In this document: positions 34,170 through 45,096 of the stretch, piece by piece | How positions within the stretch are numbered: the stretch's first letter is position 1 | Layout of the letters: each line of letters begins with the position of its first letter | NCBI GenBank assembly: GCA_021521415.1 | Contig: JAIQDT010003854.1 | Span: 213,862-277,861 of the forward strand | DNA: 64,000 bases | Source of the DNA: Bidens hawaiensis | Taxonomy: Eukaryota > Streptophyta > Magnoliopsida > Asterales > Asteraceae | Direction of reading: 5' to 3' | Position numbers and translations under genes: made by a program | Notes under the pieces: generated by a model | What the model saw: only the letters and a program-made list of their open reading frames with translations | What the model was told of the DNA's origin: nothing | Databases searched by the model: none

Positions 34170-34576
34170 AGTTGGTATCAGAGCAAAGTTCGAGAGATTT
34201 AAGCATCCTACATGCTTAGAATCGAACAGAGAATGGGATTTAAGCAAGGAAAGAACGAAGATGCCAGTTTAAGGTAGCCATGTGTCACTCAAGCAAGCTC
34301 AGTAAAGGTAAAGTGTATGGTTAAGTATGTATGTTAATGTTATTTTAATTGCTAAAGAAAGGATATGTGAATGTTAGGGATAGGATTATTTGATTGTTTG
34401 ATTGATTAACTGTTTAGAGTAGAACCAGCACAAATAGACTCATAAAGGGAAGTGTATAGGACACGGAAAGTAACGTGATCAGCTAACCACAGCTGGCCAT
34501 TGTTATTACCTGTTAGCCTTACTATCCTTGTACTAAATAGTTCCTTGAGTGATGACGTTTGTGTTTTCCTTTCCAG
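33294..34576 (+). other. Candidate leader intron of Tekay element B
   Basis: The donor CAG/GTGAGTT in the LTR is near-perfect and is kept in three diverged LTRs. A good acceptor, TTTTCCTTTCCAG, ends at 34576 within the first codons of gag. Splicing would remove the primer site and the first in-frame ATG codons (34549, 34552), so it would change the gag start or give a short subgenomic RNA. This is inference only. Confidence 0.35.
34173..34184 (+). other. Primer binding site of Tekay element B
   Basis: TGGTATCAGAGC, three bases after the LTR end, is the initiator tRNA-Met type site. Confidence 0.92.
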
Positions 34577-35579
34577 CTGGATCTAGGGAAGTTTTTGGAG
34601 CAGGAGGCCGCACTGGACGTCGTGGCAGGCCCCGTCGTGTCCAACGACCTTCGGTAGAAACAGCTTCCAACACCGAAGAAGAAGGAAGTGCAGCTGGAGG
34701 AAACCTTAACAACAATGAAGGGGTTCAGCTAGATCCCTTAATCCAAGCAGCTATTGTCCAAGCAGTAGCCACGGCTGTGAAAAACATGAATTCGGAGGGG
34801 TCTACTGGAGGCCGTGAAAGAACAGCTGAAGGAGCGGGAAGAGGAGGTAGGAAAGATGATGAAAAAGAAAGAGAGGCCTCGAGTGAGGTTAAGTCTGTGA
34901 AGGCCGATGGTAGGAAAAGGGGCCGAGGTGGGTGCAACTATAAGTCCTTCAAGGGCTGTGACCCGCCTAACTGACTGGTTTGGGAGACGCAATCGCTACT
35001 CTTCAATGGATAACTGCCATGGATAAAATTATCCGAATCAGCGAGTGCCGTCCCGACCATGCTGTCGGTTATGCCACCCAATCATTCGAGGATGAAGCTA
35101 TGTATTGGTGGGAGAGTGTGGAGCAGAGGAAGACACGGGATGAGATTAAGGCTCTGAAGTGGGAGGATCTGAAAGAGTTAGTGATGAAGAAGTTCTGTGC
35201 TGACGCCGAGGTTGAGAGAGCGGAGATGAAATTTCTGAACCAGAAAGCCAGGACGATGACACATCGTGAGTATACCACCGAGTTCAACCGAATGTCTATG
35301 TTGGTACCCGATATGGTTAACACTGAGGCTAAGAGGATCAAGTGTTATGTGAGGGGATTGCCACAGAAAGTCCGCACGCTAGTCAGGACAAGTAAACCTG
35401 CTACCTTTGACTCTGCTGTCGAGCTCGCAGAGATGGTTTATGCAAACATGGTTGCGGATGATATTGTGGTGGAAGAAGAGAAGAAAGATAAGAAGTGGGT
35501 CAATGTCAAACGACCCGGTACTCAGTTGTGGAACTCCAAGGAGAAGAAACAGAAAGTGTGGGAGAAGAGACCGTGCTAG
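34549..35579 (+). pseudogene. Tekay B gag with one frameshift and a terminal stop
   Basis: Frame one (34549-34974) starts MMTF, is rich in Gly, Arg, Glu and Lys and ends at the conserved start of the capsid domain (KGCDPPN). The capsid goes on in another frame from about 34976 (TLQWITAMDKII, MYWWESVEQR, EFNRMSMLVPDM, RIKCYVRGL) to TAG at 35577-35579. A small indel near 34973 thus splits gag, and the TAG cuts off the zinc knuckles. Gag would be the particle protein. It is too broken to be made whole. Confidence 0.88.
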
Positions 35580-36320
35580 ACGTGTGGTAAGATGCATGGT
35601 GGTGAGTGCAAGTGGGGTAAAGTATCTGATGTTTGTCATAAGTGTGGTAAGGCTCATGGAGGAGAATGCAGGCTAGGGTCGAATGACTGCTATAAGTGCG
35701 GAAATGTGGGGCGTTATGCTCCGGATTGTACTGCAAAAACCGCATGTTACAAGTGCGGTAAGCCGGGCCATTTTGCTAAGGAATGCACTGATGGGGGAGT
35801 TGGAGGAAGTGAAAAGAAGGATGCTGATCAGGCTAGACCAAGAACTAGAGCCTACATGCTGACTCAAGAGCAAGCCAAGCAAATTCCAGATGTCGTGACA
35901 GGTACGTTTCTAGTAAACGGTATATCCGTTTCAGTATTGTTTGATTCAGGTGCGAACAAAAGTTTCGTAGCTACGCCAGTTAGTAAATTAGCTAAAATGA
36001 AATGTTTCCGAGTGTCTGAAACCTTTATAGTAGAAATCGCTAGTGACGACTTGGTTAAAATAATGAGAATGGTTAAGAACTGTAAGATAGAGTTAGAGGG
36101 AAATGAGTTCCCTGTTACTTTGTATGTTATGACCTTAGGAGGGTTCGATATGGTTTTGGGAATGGATTGGTTGTCTCAGTATGAAGCTCAGATAGTGTGT
36201 AAGAGTAGGATAATAAGGTTAAAGTCCTTGGATGGTAGTGCGGTGACGGTTTATGGCGATAAGGAAAGTTCTGGGCTTAATGTCATTTCGATGATAAAAG
36301 CCGAGGGTTTGTTAAGGTGA
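35580..36320 (+). pseudogene. Tekay B zinc knuckles and protease
   Basis: In frame with the gag part before it. Three Cys/His motifs follow one another: CHKCGKAHGGEC, CYKCGNVGRYAPDC (its His replaced) and CYKCGKPGHFAKEC. The aspartic protease comes next, with LFDSGANKSFVA and the GGFDMVLGMDWL segment. TGA at 36318-36320 ends the frame. An Arg codon CGA changed to TGA would fit deamination of a methylated cytosine, which I infer. Confidence 0.88.
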
Positions 36321-37949
36321 GGATGTGGTGCTTACCTGGCGCATGTTGTCAACGCTACGGCCGAGACAAAAGAAATGAAAGATGTTCCTATTGTGCGCGA
36401 CTACCCAGAAGTATTCCTTGAGGATCTTCCGGGGTTGCCACCGGAGCGAGAGATAGAATTTCAGATAGATTTAGTACCAGAAGCCCAACCCGTCGCGAAA
36501 GCGCCTTACCGTCTAGCATCGTCCGAGATGAAAGAACTGATGTCCCAACAGCAAGAACTCCTCGACAAAGGTTTTATAAGACCAAGTGTTTCCCCGTGGG
36601 GCGCACCAGTGCTATTCGTGAAGAAGAAGGATGGAAGCATGAGAATGTGCATAGACTATCGCGAGTTGAATAAGCTTACGGTAAAGAATAGATATCCTTT
36701 GCCAAGGATTGATGATCTGTTAGACCAACTGCAAGGTTCAAGTTGGTTCTCACGAATAGATCTTAGATCAGGCTATCATCAATTGAAGGTGAAGGATGCA
36801 TACATCCCTAAGACAGCGTTCCGAACGCGGTATGGACACTACGAGTTCCTCGTGATGTCATTCGGTCTAACGAATGCTCCTGCAGCATTTATGGACATGA
36901 TGAATAGGGTGTATCGACCAATGTTGGATAAGTCAGTTATTGTCTTCATCGACGATATATTGATTTATTCAAAGAGCGAGTCTGATCATGCTGAGCATCT
37001 GAAGGAGGTATTGGAGACTCTGAAGGAAGAGAAGTTGTATGTTAAGTTTTCGAAATGCGCGTTCTGGTTACGAGAAGTGCAATTTCTAGGTCACGTGATC
37101 AATTCTGAAGGGATTACCGTTGACCCAGCTAAGATTGAAGCGATAACGAATTGGAAGACTCCACAGAATCCGACTGATATACGAAGCTTCCTAGGGTTAG
37201 CTGGCTACTATAGGAGATTCATCGAAGGTTTCTCCAAGATAGCCGCACCGTTGACCGGTATGACCCGAAAGTCGATAGTATTCAGTTGGGGTAAGTTTCT
37301 AGAAGAGGCTTTTCAGGAGTTAAAGAAGAGACTCACGCAAGCTCCAATCCTTGCTTTACCCGATGGTGACGAGGATTTGGTTGTTTGTACAGATGCTTCG
37401 CATCGTGGGTTTGGTTACGTATTGATGCAACGAGGAAAGGTGATAGCTTACGCGTCTAGACAGTTGACAGTCCATGAGAGTACTTATCCGACGCATGATT
37501 TAGAGCTAGCAGCACTAGTGCATGCTCTCAAGATATGGAGGCATTATCTGTATGGTACTAAGTGCACCATTTACACAGATCATAAGAGTTTAAAGTACTT
37601 CTTCGAGCAGAAAGAATTGAACATGAGACAGAGGAGATGGTTGGAGTTGATTAAGGATTACGACTACGACATTAAGTACTATCCTGGTAAATCTAATGTG
37701 GTCGCCGATGCGCTAAGTCGTAAGAATGAAGAAGTCCTTGCGACAGTGAAGTCATACCAGTTGATTATGAACTCAAGTCTTTTTGAAGAAATCATCAAAG
37801 TACAGTCAGAAGTGTTGGTAGATGAATGGCTAGTGAAGGAAAGGATTTTCGGTCAACAATACGAGCTGATGAAAACACTCATGGTATTAAGACTAGGTTT
37901 GACCGTATGTGGATTCCACGCCATGGAGATCTCAGAGGTCGAATCTTAG
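36321..37949 (+). pseudogene. Tekay B reverse transcriptase and RNase H
   Basis: Same frame as the protease, after the TGA; first ATG at 36375. Counting from it, RT covers about 45-215 with the YRELNK segment and FIDD at 191-194; the connection [11 protein letters not shown] follows, then RNase H with CTDASH near 336, TDHKSL near 402 and a final ADALSRK. About 40 residues later the frame shifts near 37850-37880 and runs to an unrelated stop. Except for that end all RT and RNase H key residues are kept. Confidence 0.9.
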
Positions 37950-38706
37950 ATGAAGCTCATAAATCGAGATATTCGATTCATCCAGGAGCTACTAAGATGT
38001 ACCAAGATTTAAAAAGAGACTATTGGTGACCGGGAATGAAGAATGACATAGTATATTATGTTAGTAAGTGCTTAACTTGTTTACAAGTCAATCAGAGCAC
38101 CAGAAGCCTTATGGGAAAATGCAACCACTTGAGATACCTGAATGGAAATGGGAACACATCACCATGGATTTCATAACTAAGCTACCCCGTACAACTAAGC
38201 ATCATGATACCATCTGGGTGATTGTGGACCGTTTAACCAAGAGTGCTCACTTTCTGCCTATACGAGAGGTTATCTCGTCAGAAACGTTAGCAAGCTTATT
38301 CATTAAAGAGGTTGTATCTAAGCATAGAGTACCATTATCGTTCGTGTCCGATAGAGATACTCGGTTCACTTCGAGGTTTTCGAAGAAATTCCATGAAGCT
38401 ATGGGAACGAGATTGAACATCAGTACGGCGTATCATCCTAAAACAGATGAACAGTCTGAAAGGACGATCCAAACCCTTGAGGATATGCTACGTGCTTGTG
38501 TTTTAGACTTTGGAGGAAGTTGGGATGATCATCTGCATCTGGCAGAGTTCTCCTATAACAACAGCTACCATTCAAGTATTGGTATGCCACCGTTTGAGAT
38601 GCTTTACGGTAGACGATGTAGAACCCCGGTGTGTTGGGGGGAGATTGGTCATAAAGAGATGGGAAGCCTAGAAGTTGTGCAAGAAACTTCTTTAAAGTTC
38701 GATTAG
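37826..38706 (+). pseudogene. Tekay B integrase, broken twice
   Basis: A first frame (to TGA at 38027-38029) carries the HHCC start ([21 protein letters not shown]). The Trp in YWWPGMK is replaced by that TGA. After a second shift near 38060-38090 the core continues: [21 protein letters not shown] and [11 protein letters not shown] hold the Asp, Asp, Glu triad. HPKTDEQSER differs from the usual [13 protein letters not shown] at 38704-38706 ends this part. Confidence 0.88.
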
Positions 38707-39204
38707 ATCAAAGCAAGAATGAAAGCGGCTCAAGACAGACAGAAGTCGTATGCTGATAAGCGGCGGCGACCGATTAAGTTTAACGTTGGTGACAACGTGA
38801 TGCTCAAGGTCTCGCCTTGGAAACGAACCATTCGTTTCAGGAAGAGGGGAAAGTTAAGTCCAAGGTATATTGGACCGTTTAAGATTATAGATCGTGTAGG
38901 TGAAGTGGCTTATAAGCTGGATTTTCCAGAAGAGTTAGAAGGAATTCATTCAACCTTCCATGTTTCTCATTTGAGGAAATGTCTGGCGGATGACACGGCT
39001 CATGTGCCTTTGATGGACATTGAGATTGATGAACAGTTGAATTACATCGAGCAACCAATCGAGATAGTTGACCGCAAGGAGAAGCAACTTCGTCACAAGG
39101 TTATACCTTTAGTGAAAGTGATATGGAAGCATCGCAAGGGTTCAGATGTTACTTGGGAAGCTGAGGATGAGATGCGCAAGTTTTACCCGAATTTGTTTAT
39201 GTAA
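38707..39204 (+). pseudogene. Tekay B integrase C-terminus and chromodomain
   Basis: In frame with the core after the TAG; first ATG at 38719. It holds KSYADKRRRPIKF, the GPF module (YIGPFKIIDRVGEVAYKL), FHVSHLRKC, then a chromodomain-like end (EQPIEIVDRKEKQL, VIPLVKVIWKHRKGSDVTW, EAEDEMRKFYPNLF) closing with a natural TAA. Unlike element A, this pol ends before the polypurine tract, which shows what the normal end looks like. Confidence 0.9.
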
Positions 39205-39234
39205 TAGTTAGGTTTCGGAGATGAAACCTCTTTA

Positions 39235-39249
39235 AGGTAAGGGAAGACT
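39235..39249 (+). other. Polypurine tract of Tekay element B
   Basis: AAGGTAAGGGAAGACT directly precedes the right LTR start TGTAACATCC. Confidence 0.75.
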
Positions 39250-40605
39250 TGTAACATCCTGCTTTTGTCAAGAATTAATAAAATAAATTTCGTTTATCTT
39301 ATAATGTGTCGTGTGTCGGTTTAAATAAATAATCTAATAGAAGGTGGGCTTGGACTTTAGAAGATGAAATAAGAAATGGAATGGGCCTTAGGTCCATGGG
39401 CTTAAGGGAGTATAAATACCCCTTAAACCCTAAACCTTTCCATTTCTATACATCTCTACACCATAGCCTACACCTTGGAAAACACACATAAACCCGAACC
39501 AAGAACCGAAGGTGAGAACCCCGAGCTTGTTGATGCTGGAACATCGTGACAGACAAAAAAACATCAAGGACCAGCTCGTGTTCGTAGTTTGACTCATCTA
39601 AGGTACGTTTATGAGTAGAAATCATTCGTTTAGGTCCGGATTCATTTAAATAATCATAGATCTGTATGGCAAAAATGAATCCTACGAAGCTAAACATACT
39701 GAAATTGATTACAGTTTGATAGGTTAATTGTTAGTATGAAGAACCCGTAACATATATGCCCAAATCGCACCCCTTAAACATGATTATTTGGATGAACAAA
39801 TGGTTAGGGTTTGTAGGCGCTGTAATACCGAATCCAATGATACCAAAATCGTGATGTTTCGTTAAGAAACGAAGATTTAATTGCAGATCTAAGATCGGTT
39901 GACCAATTCATGTTTTTGATAATTTTTACTTTGACCTTAAGTCAAAGTCTAGATAAAACATGGGTGATTCGCTATAATTGATCAATTCGTTACGCGTTCA
40001 TAACGAATGGGACTAATTCGTGTGATTTAATAACGAATGAACCTTTCATTCATTATCTGCCCATTCGTTATATCAAGATAACGAATCAAGTCACGTTAGA
40101 TAACGAATTAGACTAGTGAACGAGGATAACGAACCGAATAACGAATCAAGTGATTCGTTATTCACCGAATTCGTCATGATAAGGTAGTGAACCAGAGGAC
40201 GAATCTGATGATGAAAAGTAACGAATTAAACTAACGAATCAGGCATGAATGATAACGAATTAGCCAGCAAATTAGGCTTAATTCGTTATAGCAAATGAGT
40301 TAGCGAATTAGAAAGTTATTTAAAATTCTAATGGAAAATGTGTTAAGACAGTTAATGGAAATAAAATTTTTCCAAGCTGACCTAGCAGCTCGACCCCAGC
40401 CAGGGGCTCTGCCCCTTGGACCCTGCTAGGGGCTGCCGCCGCTAGACCCCGCTGCCAGAGGCGCCGCCCCCGGACCCCCGTTCGTTGGGGTTACATAAAG
40501 ATAGAAATACAATTCGAGTAGTAATAGTTAATTGATACGTGTAATTGTTATACAGTTAGTCGTGCACAGCTCAAGAAAGGAATAACTATGAACGGTGAAC
40601 GTAAT
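39250..40605 (+). repeat. 3' LTR of Tekay element B, 3' part missing
   Basis: It matches the 5' LTR from TGTAACATCCTGC to GGTGAACGTAATC, apart from the extra 540 bases the left copy has lost. Matching ends at about 40605, where AT-rich unrelated DNA starts; about 900 bases of LTR are absent. The heptamer array (TAACGAA and TTCGTTA) is at about 39965-40310. Confidence 0.9.
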
Positions 40606-41508
40606 CAATAATATTTATCAAAATATACATCCAAACTAATGACACCTTAAATTTTAAAATAAAAGCGTATTATTTTTGTAAAACTATCTAAAGATAAAAA
40701 TTTTAATATATAATAAACAAGTTAATTATTTAGTATATATTAACTTAATACATAATCCATAATTAAACATTTTCTTAAATTTAATTTTATGTAAGAGATT
40801 TTTAAATAAATGACTTCTGACATTTCCATAATTCACAAATTAGATTCCTTTATTAATGTTACGTAATATTGTTTCAAAAATAACTCACACAGTTTTTAAA
40901 CTATATGAAATTACATCAGTTTGGGAATGTTATGTTTTGAAAGGAATACTTACTCCTCTTGGTCGACAACGATTTTGAAAGAGCAACGTGTTTTAATATT
41001 GATAAGTTTGCTAATGATATATTGTTTCTGGAGTGTTTGGAACAAAGGTTTAACAACGAAGTGGTATTAGTAATATTATAAATGTCATCATATTATTTGT
41101 TTTATAGATTAAAATACTTGCTTATTTTTTTGTTACTTGAATGGTTGAAATGTCTGAATTAAACCATATTAGCGATGGTGATATCCAATTCTAAGACACC
41201 GTCAATGCAAAATTGGAAACTTTTAATTTGTATGTTTATTATCTGTGATATGGGACTGTTACTTTTGTATTTTTAACTTCTCTTTTGTTATGAAGTAGAT
41301 GATATCTTTTGGTAAGAATTGTGATACTCATATGAAAATTGTTGAGACAAACTTTGTTAACAAATCTAAAGAGGAACATCGAGAATATTTATGACAGTGT
41401 TGACGGTGCAGTTTTAAAATTAGTTACTAAGTCTAAGACAAAATATGTTATAGGTGATGTTGGGATCGAAAATAAAATCTTATGAAACATCTATTAAAAC
41501 AATATTGG

Positions 41509-41560
<52 letters not shown>

Positions 41561-42235
41561 GTATTCAATAACTATTTAACATAATTTATCCACAAATGAG
41601 TTATAAAAAAATGGATGAGAAAGCTTTGCCTAGCTAATATCCTAAATGATATATATTAGGAATCAACCATATGCCAACTATATATACTTGAATGAAAATT
41701 AATATTATATTGAATGTTGATTAAGATTTATTTTGAAGATCAATTAGTTATAGTATTATGAAAGACTAAATTTAGATTTTAAATTGTCATAACATTTTGT
41801 TTTGTAACATAAATCTAAAATATACTTATAAAAAAGAAATGTCTTAGATATTGTTCATCTTTTAACAATGATGTGGAACAAATATTTAAATTGATGTGTA
41901 AATTAACACGGGTATTATGTTAGAGTAATAAACATTACGGTTGTTGATGTATAACAAATGTCTTAGATGAAGTTCATCTTTTGAATCAACATTGAGATAG
42001 AAGTTTTGTTGAATCAAAATTGTAAAATTGTTTTGTTGATTTAGAGATTAATTTCTTTGTTTGCTTATTTGTACTCATGATATAAGTTATAAAATATTTT
42101 AATTTTTCAATGATCTTTGTTAGTCTTTGTAAGTTTTTGTATTTGATTCAAATAAGTTATGGTGTCTTATAATTCATATAAAATTATAATTTATTTATAA
42201 ATACAACATTTGCATTTCATTATTTATAAATACAA
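40606..42235. other. AT-rich stretch with an (ATT)n run, probably decayed Helitron interior
   Basis: No coding frame of substance. A trinucleotide run of ATT fills 41509-41557. The right part leads into a Helitron helicase fragment, so at least some of this may be Helitron interior, but I see no RepHel motif and no clear Helitron 5' end (TC start) here. Confidence 0.4.
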
Positions 42236-43056
42236 CAACGCCATTATAGATATACCAGATGATCTTTTGGTTGGTGATTCATCCGATCCTATTTCTGATC
42301 TGACTGATTTTGTATATCCAACATTATTGGAAAATTTTAATGATATTTCATATTTTCAAGAAAGGGTCATACTTGCACCTTTAAATGAGGTTGTCCAATA
42401 TATTAATGATAAATTTTTGTCTTTGTTTACTGGAGAAGAAGTTAAATATCTCAGTTCTGATAGTATAGACAAGTCTGATAGTGTTGGTCCTGGTTTCGAT
42501 CCAGCATTACACTCACCGGATTTTCTAAATGGTTTAAAGATGTCTGGTATGCCTAATCATAGATTGGTTCTAAAAGTTGGTGTGTCAATAATGTTACTAA
42601 GGAATATTGGTCAGAAGAACGGTTTATGCAACGGAACCATATTACAAGTAATTAACTTGGGGAGGCGTTTTATCGAAGTAAAGGTTATTTCAGGTACTAA
42701 CATTGAGTTTCACACTTATATAACTCATAGTGGTCTAACTCATTCAGATAAGAAACTGCCATTCATATTGAAACGAAGACAGTTTCACGTTGCGGATTGT
42801 TTTGCAATGACCATTAATAAAAGTCAAGGCCAATCACTAGCAAGAGTTGGCATATACCTGCGAGAACCGGTGTCTACACATGGTCAACATATGTGGCTTT
42901 ATCATTAGTGAAGAGTAGAGACGGTGTTAAAATGCTTATATTAGACAAAGAAAGTAAAGTTACAAATAAACTACAAATGTGGTTTATAAGGAACTATTTA
43001 CTAATTTATAATTGTAAAGTGAATGTTATTTTAGTTGAATGTTATGTTTTTACATG
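42236..43056 (+). pseudogene. C-terminal helicase part of a Helitron Rep-helicase
   Basis: Reads IDIPDDLLVG, YPTLLENFND, FQERVILAPLNEVVQYIND, SPDFLNGLKMSGMPNHRLVLK, VGVSIMLLRNIGQKNGLCNGT, FAMTINKSQGQSLARVGIYL: the end of a plant Helitron Pif1-type helicase. Near 42890 a one-base shift interrupts the frame; the next frame continues YVALSLVKSRDGVKMLILDKE. In motif VI the usual VALSR arginine, needed for ATP hydrolysis, is Leu. The N-terminal Rep and front helicase motifs are missing. It is dead, but its position next to an intact Helitron 3' end fixes the direction of the element. Confidence 0.88.
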
Positions 43057-43112
43057 ATTTATATATCAGTTGATGCTAGAAACGTGTGTATGTTACATGA
43101 TTTATATTTTTC

Positions 43113-43142
43113 ACCCGTGGCGCCCACGGGTCAATAGCCTAG
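43113..43142 (+). mobile_element. Helitron 3' terminus: hairpin plus CTAG
   Basis: ACCCGTGG, loop CGC, CCACGGGT make a perfect 8-bp stem (43113-43131); seven bases later comes CTAG (43139-43142), followed by T. A GC-rich hairpin about ten bases before CTRR with insertion next to T is the Helitron 3' rule, and it lies directly downstream of the helicase fragment. Confidence 0.85.
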
Positions 43143-43948
43143 TAATAAAATAAACCAAACGAAGATAGCATAAAGGGTCCGGAGTCGGGCCAAAATGTAT
43201 TTTCAAAGCAAAGAAGCCCCAAATATCCTAAAGGAATATCCTTACCAGTGATATAGTTTTTTTTTTCATATTCTACATGCATAAATCATGCATATATTAA
43301 TTATTTATAGATAGAAAATTGAACATTAAACAAAAAATGTCGGAAAAACCATTTATTTATACCTCATGCCTCACTTATGAAAGCTCTTTTTCAACCACAC
43401 TTGTTCCATATCCGTTCATTCTTCGTTAATTTCCACACTTATATATACCAGAGAAGTGTGCGCGGATATATTGATAAGGTCAGTGAAAATCCACAGCTCC
43501 TCATTAGCAATTCTAGTATATGTTTTCAAATAGTTTTTGACCGCCAGCCAGTAAAATCTCTTCGGATTGTTTTGTATGATTTCAATCGTATCAGTTAAAG
43601 GTCGATTTTCTACTTTGTTTATCATATTCCAGTTGCTTTTACGTTTTTAGGTGTTTATGATCAAACAATTAGTTTTTACTTTGTAATTTTGCTTTATATA
43701 TATGTCGATCAGTATGATATTATTGATATACTCAAACCTCAGATCTTAATCTTGTGTTATAGATGGAATATCAAAAGACTTGGATCAGCGTTTACACATG
43801 TTGACGACGGCAAGTCTCTTCCTGGTGACAATTTTAAGAAAGTTGATGTTAAGGATCTGTCACGTGGTTCACTACAAAGAATCTAACCCGATAGACAGGA
43901 CCTATAGCATCGTCGCCATAGATCACCGGCCTATACGACGACATGTAA
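43143..43948. other. Spacer including copy 1 of a three-copy dispersed segment (about 43555-43790)
   Basis: Copy 1 shares TTTGTATGATTTCAATCG..TATCAGTTAAA, CTTTGTT, CAAACAATTAGTTT and TTGTGTTATAGATGG with 50435-50545 and with 53690-53807 plus 54358-54490. It looks like an intron with the acceptor TTATAG followed by about 100 bases of open frame (to 43886). I do not recognise the gene. Short open frames near 43377 and 43780 have no family features. Confidence 0.45.
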
Positions 43949-44162
43949 CTTACATACCTAGTCTGTAACTTATATGCATACATAGTTCTTACACCCAAGT
44001 GATCATAGTTGTCGGATCATTAGTTTGAAGCAACATAACATTTATGTTTCTTCAAACCGATGATAACATAAATGTTATGTTGCTTCAAACTTAATATCCG
44101 CCAACTAAGATCACTTGGGGGTAAGAATCTGTACGTATATAAGTTGCAGACTCGGTATGTAC
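43949..44162. repeat. Long imperfect inverted repeat with a 25-bp perfect core
   Basis: Two arms of about 98 bases (43949-44046 and 44067-44162) are nearly complementary around a 20-base loop. The inner 25 base pairs (44022-44046 with 44067-44091) are perfect; outward there are occasional mismatches and small bulges. AAGTGATC and TTACATACC-like words recur at matching distances. No transposon-like target duplication is evident. The shape fits a young miRNA-type precursor or a small foldback element. Confidence 0.8.
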
Positions 44163-45096
44163 TATTATTGTGTGTAATCTACGTATGAGATTGTATAATA
44201 TGTTTGCACTTTGCAGTAAAATATTATTGTGTCGAGATTGTATGGTACGTTTGTGAAGTCAAATGTTATTTGAAAGCATTATATAGTAATGACAAGTTGA
44301 CAACAATCCTCCCATTTATAACGAGTCATTATTCGTAGGAAATATTTAATAATTCGTAAATACAACATACAATACCAACAATAATAGATATAAACTTACA
44401 AGTGTATATAACATAAGTTATTTAAACCGATGTCTTCAACGAGAATTTCAACTAGGTATAAGCAAATTGTATCGGGTATCTTTGGCATCAATTCGATATC
44501 AACTTTTTGAGATTTCAGGATCGGTGAGTATTTTATCGAGTTTTTGTCTTCGGTCACTGTATTTTCGGTACTGGTATCGAGCTCATCCTTTTTCAACAGT
44601 GTAGATGATGGATTTTTTTGATGGAACAGGTGGTTTTGCAAAAAAAAAACTTTTAGATGGTTGACTTTATTTTACGTTATTATAGATAAATTTTTATATT
44701 AGATAGAGGATTAAAGTGACACCTCAACAGATTTTAAAAGTGGCAGCCCATAATTCCATATCATCCAAGTGGTCATCCATGTCATCAAAGGTGGGGAGAT
44801 GATAGGACGTTTGGAATCCTCGTAAAGGGTTATAAATAGCAGGAAGAATTTGTAAAATAGTCATATTAGTATAAAAAACCTACTAAATAATAATAATAAA
44901 TCATAAATTAATAATAATATTCGTAATATTGTAATAACAAAACTCGTAAGTTAATAATAATAATAATAATAATATCAACATATTTAGTTAAATATGTGTT
45001 ATACATGTTTAAATCATTTAATAATTTATTATTCACTTTTATAAATACAACTAAATAAAAATATAATATAATATAATACAATATAAAATTATACGT

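Larger units (their letters stand above)
32462..40605 (+). mobile_element. Older Tekay/Del-type Ty3-gypsy retrotransposon (element B), right LTR truncated
   Basis: The plus strand reads LTR (32462-34169), PBS, gag, zinc knuckles, protease, RT, RNase H, integrase, chromodomain, polypurine tract and a second LTR from 39250 that stops matching at about 40605. The left LTR lacks about 540 bases present in the right one (right copy near 39570-40090); a related solo LTR (45097-47253) has them, so the left copy suffered a deletion. The coding part carries at least four stops and three frameshifts. No target duplication can be read because the right end is lost. Confidence 0.92.

Noticed and set aside
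40606..42235. Search for the Helitron Rep domain and 5' TC end
   Set aside because: No HUH motif (two His around a hydrophobic residue with a nearby Tyr pair) or convincing 5' end could be read; the stretch was left unassigned.
43377..43968. Short open frames that might be a small gene upstream of the hairpin
   Set aside because: Lengths of 60-75 residues are expected by chance, and part of the region is a dispersed repeat; no domain recognised.
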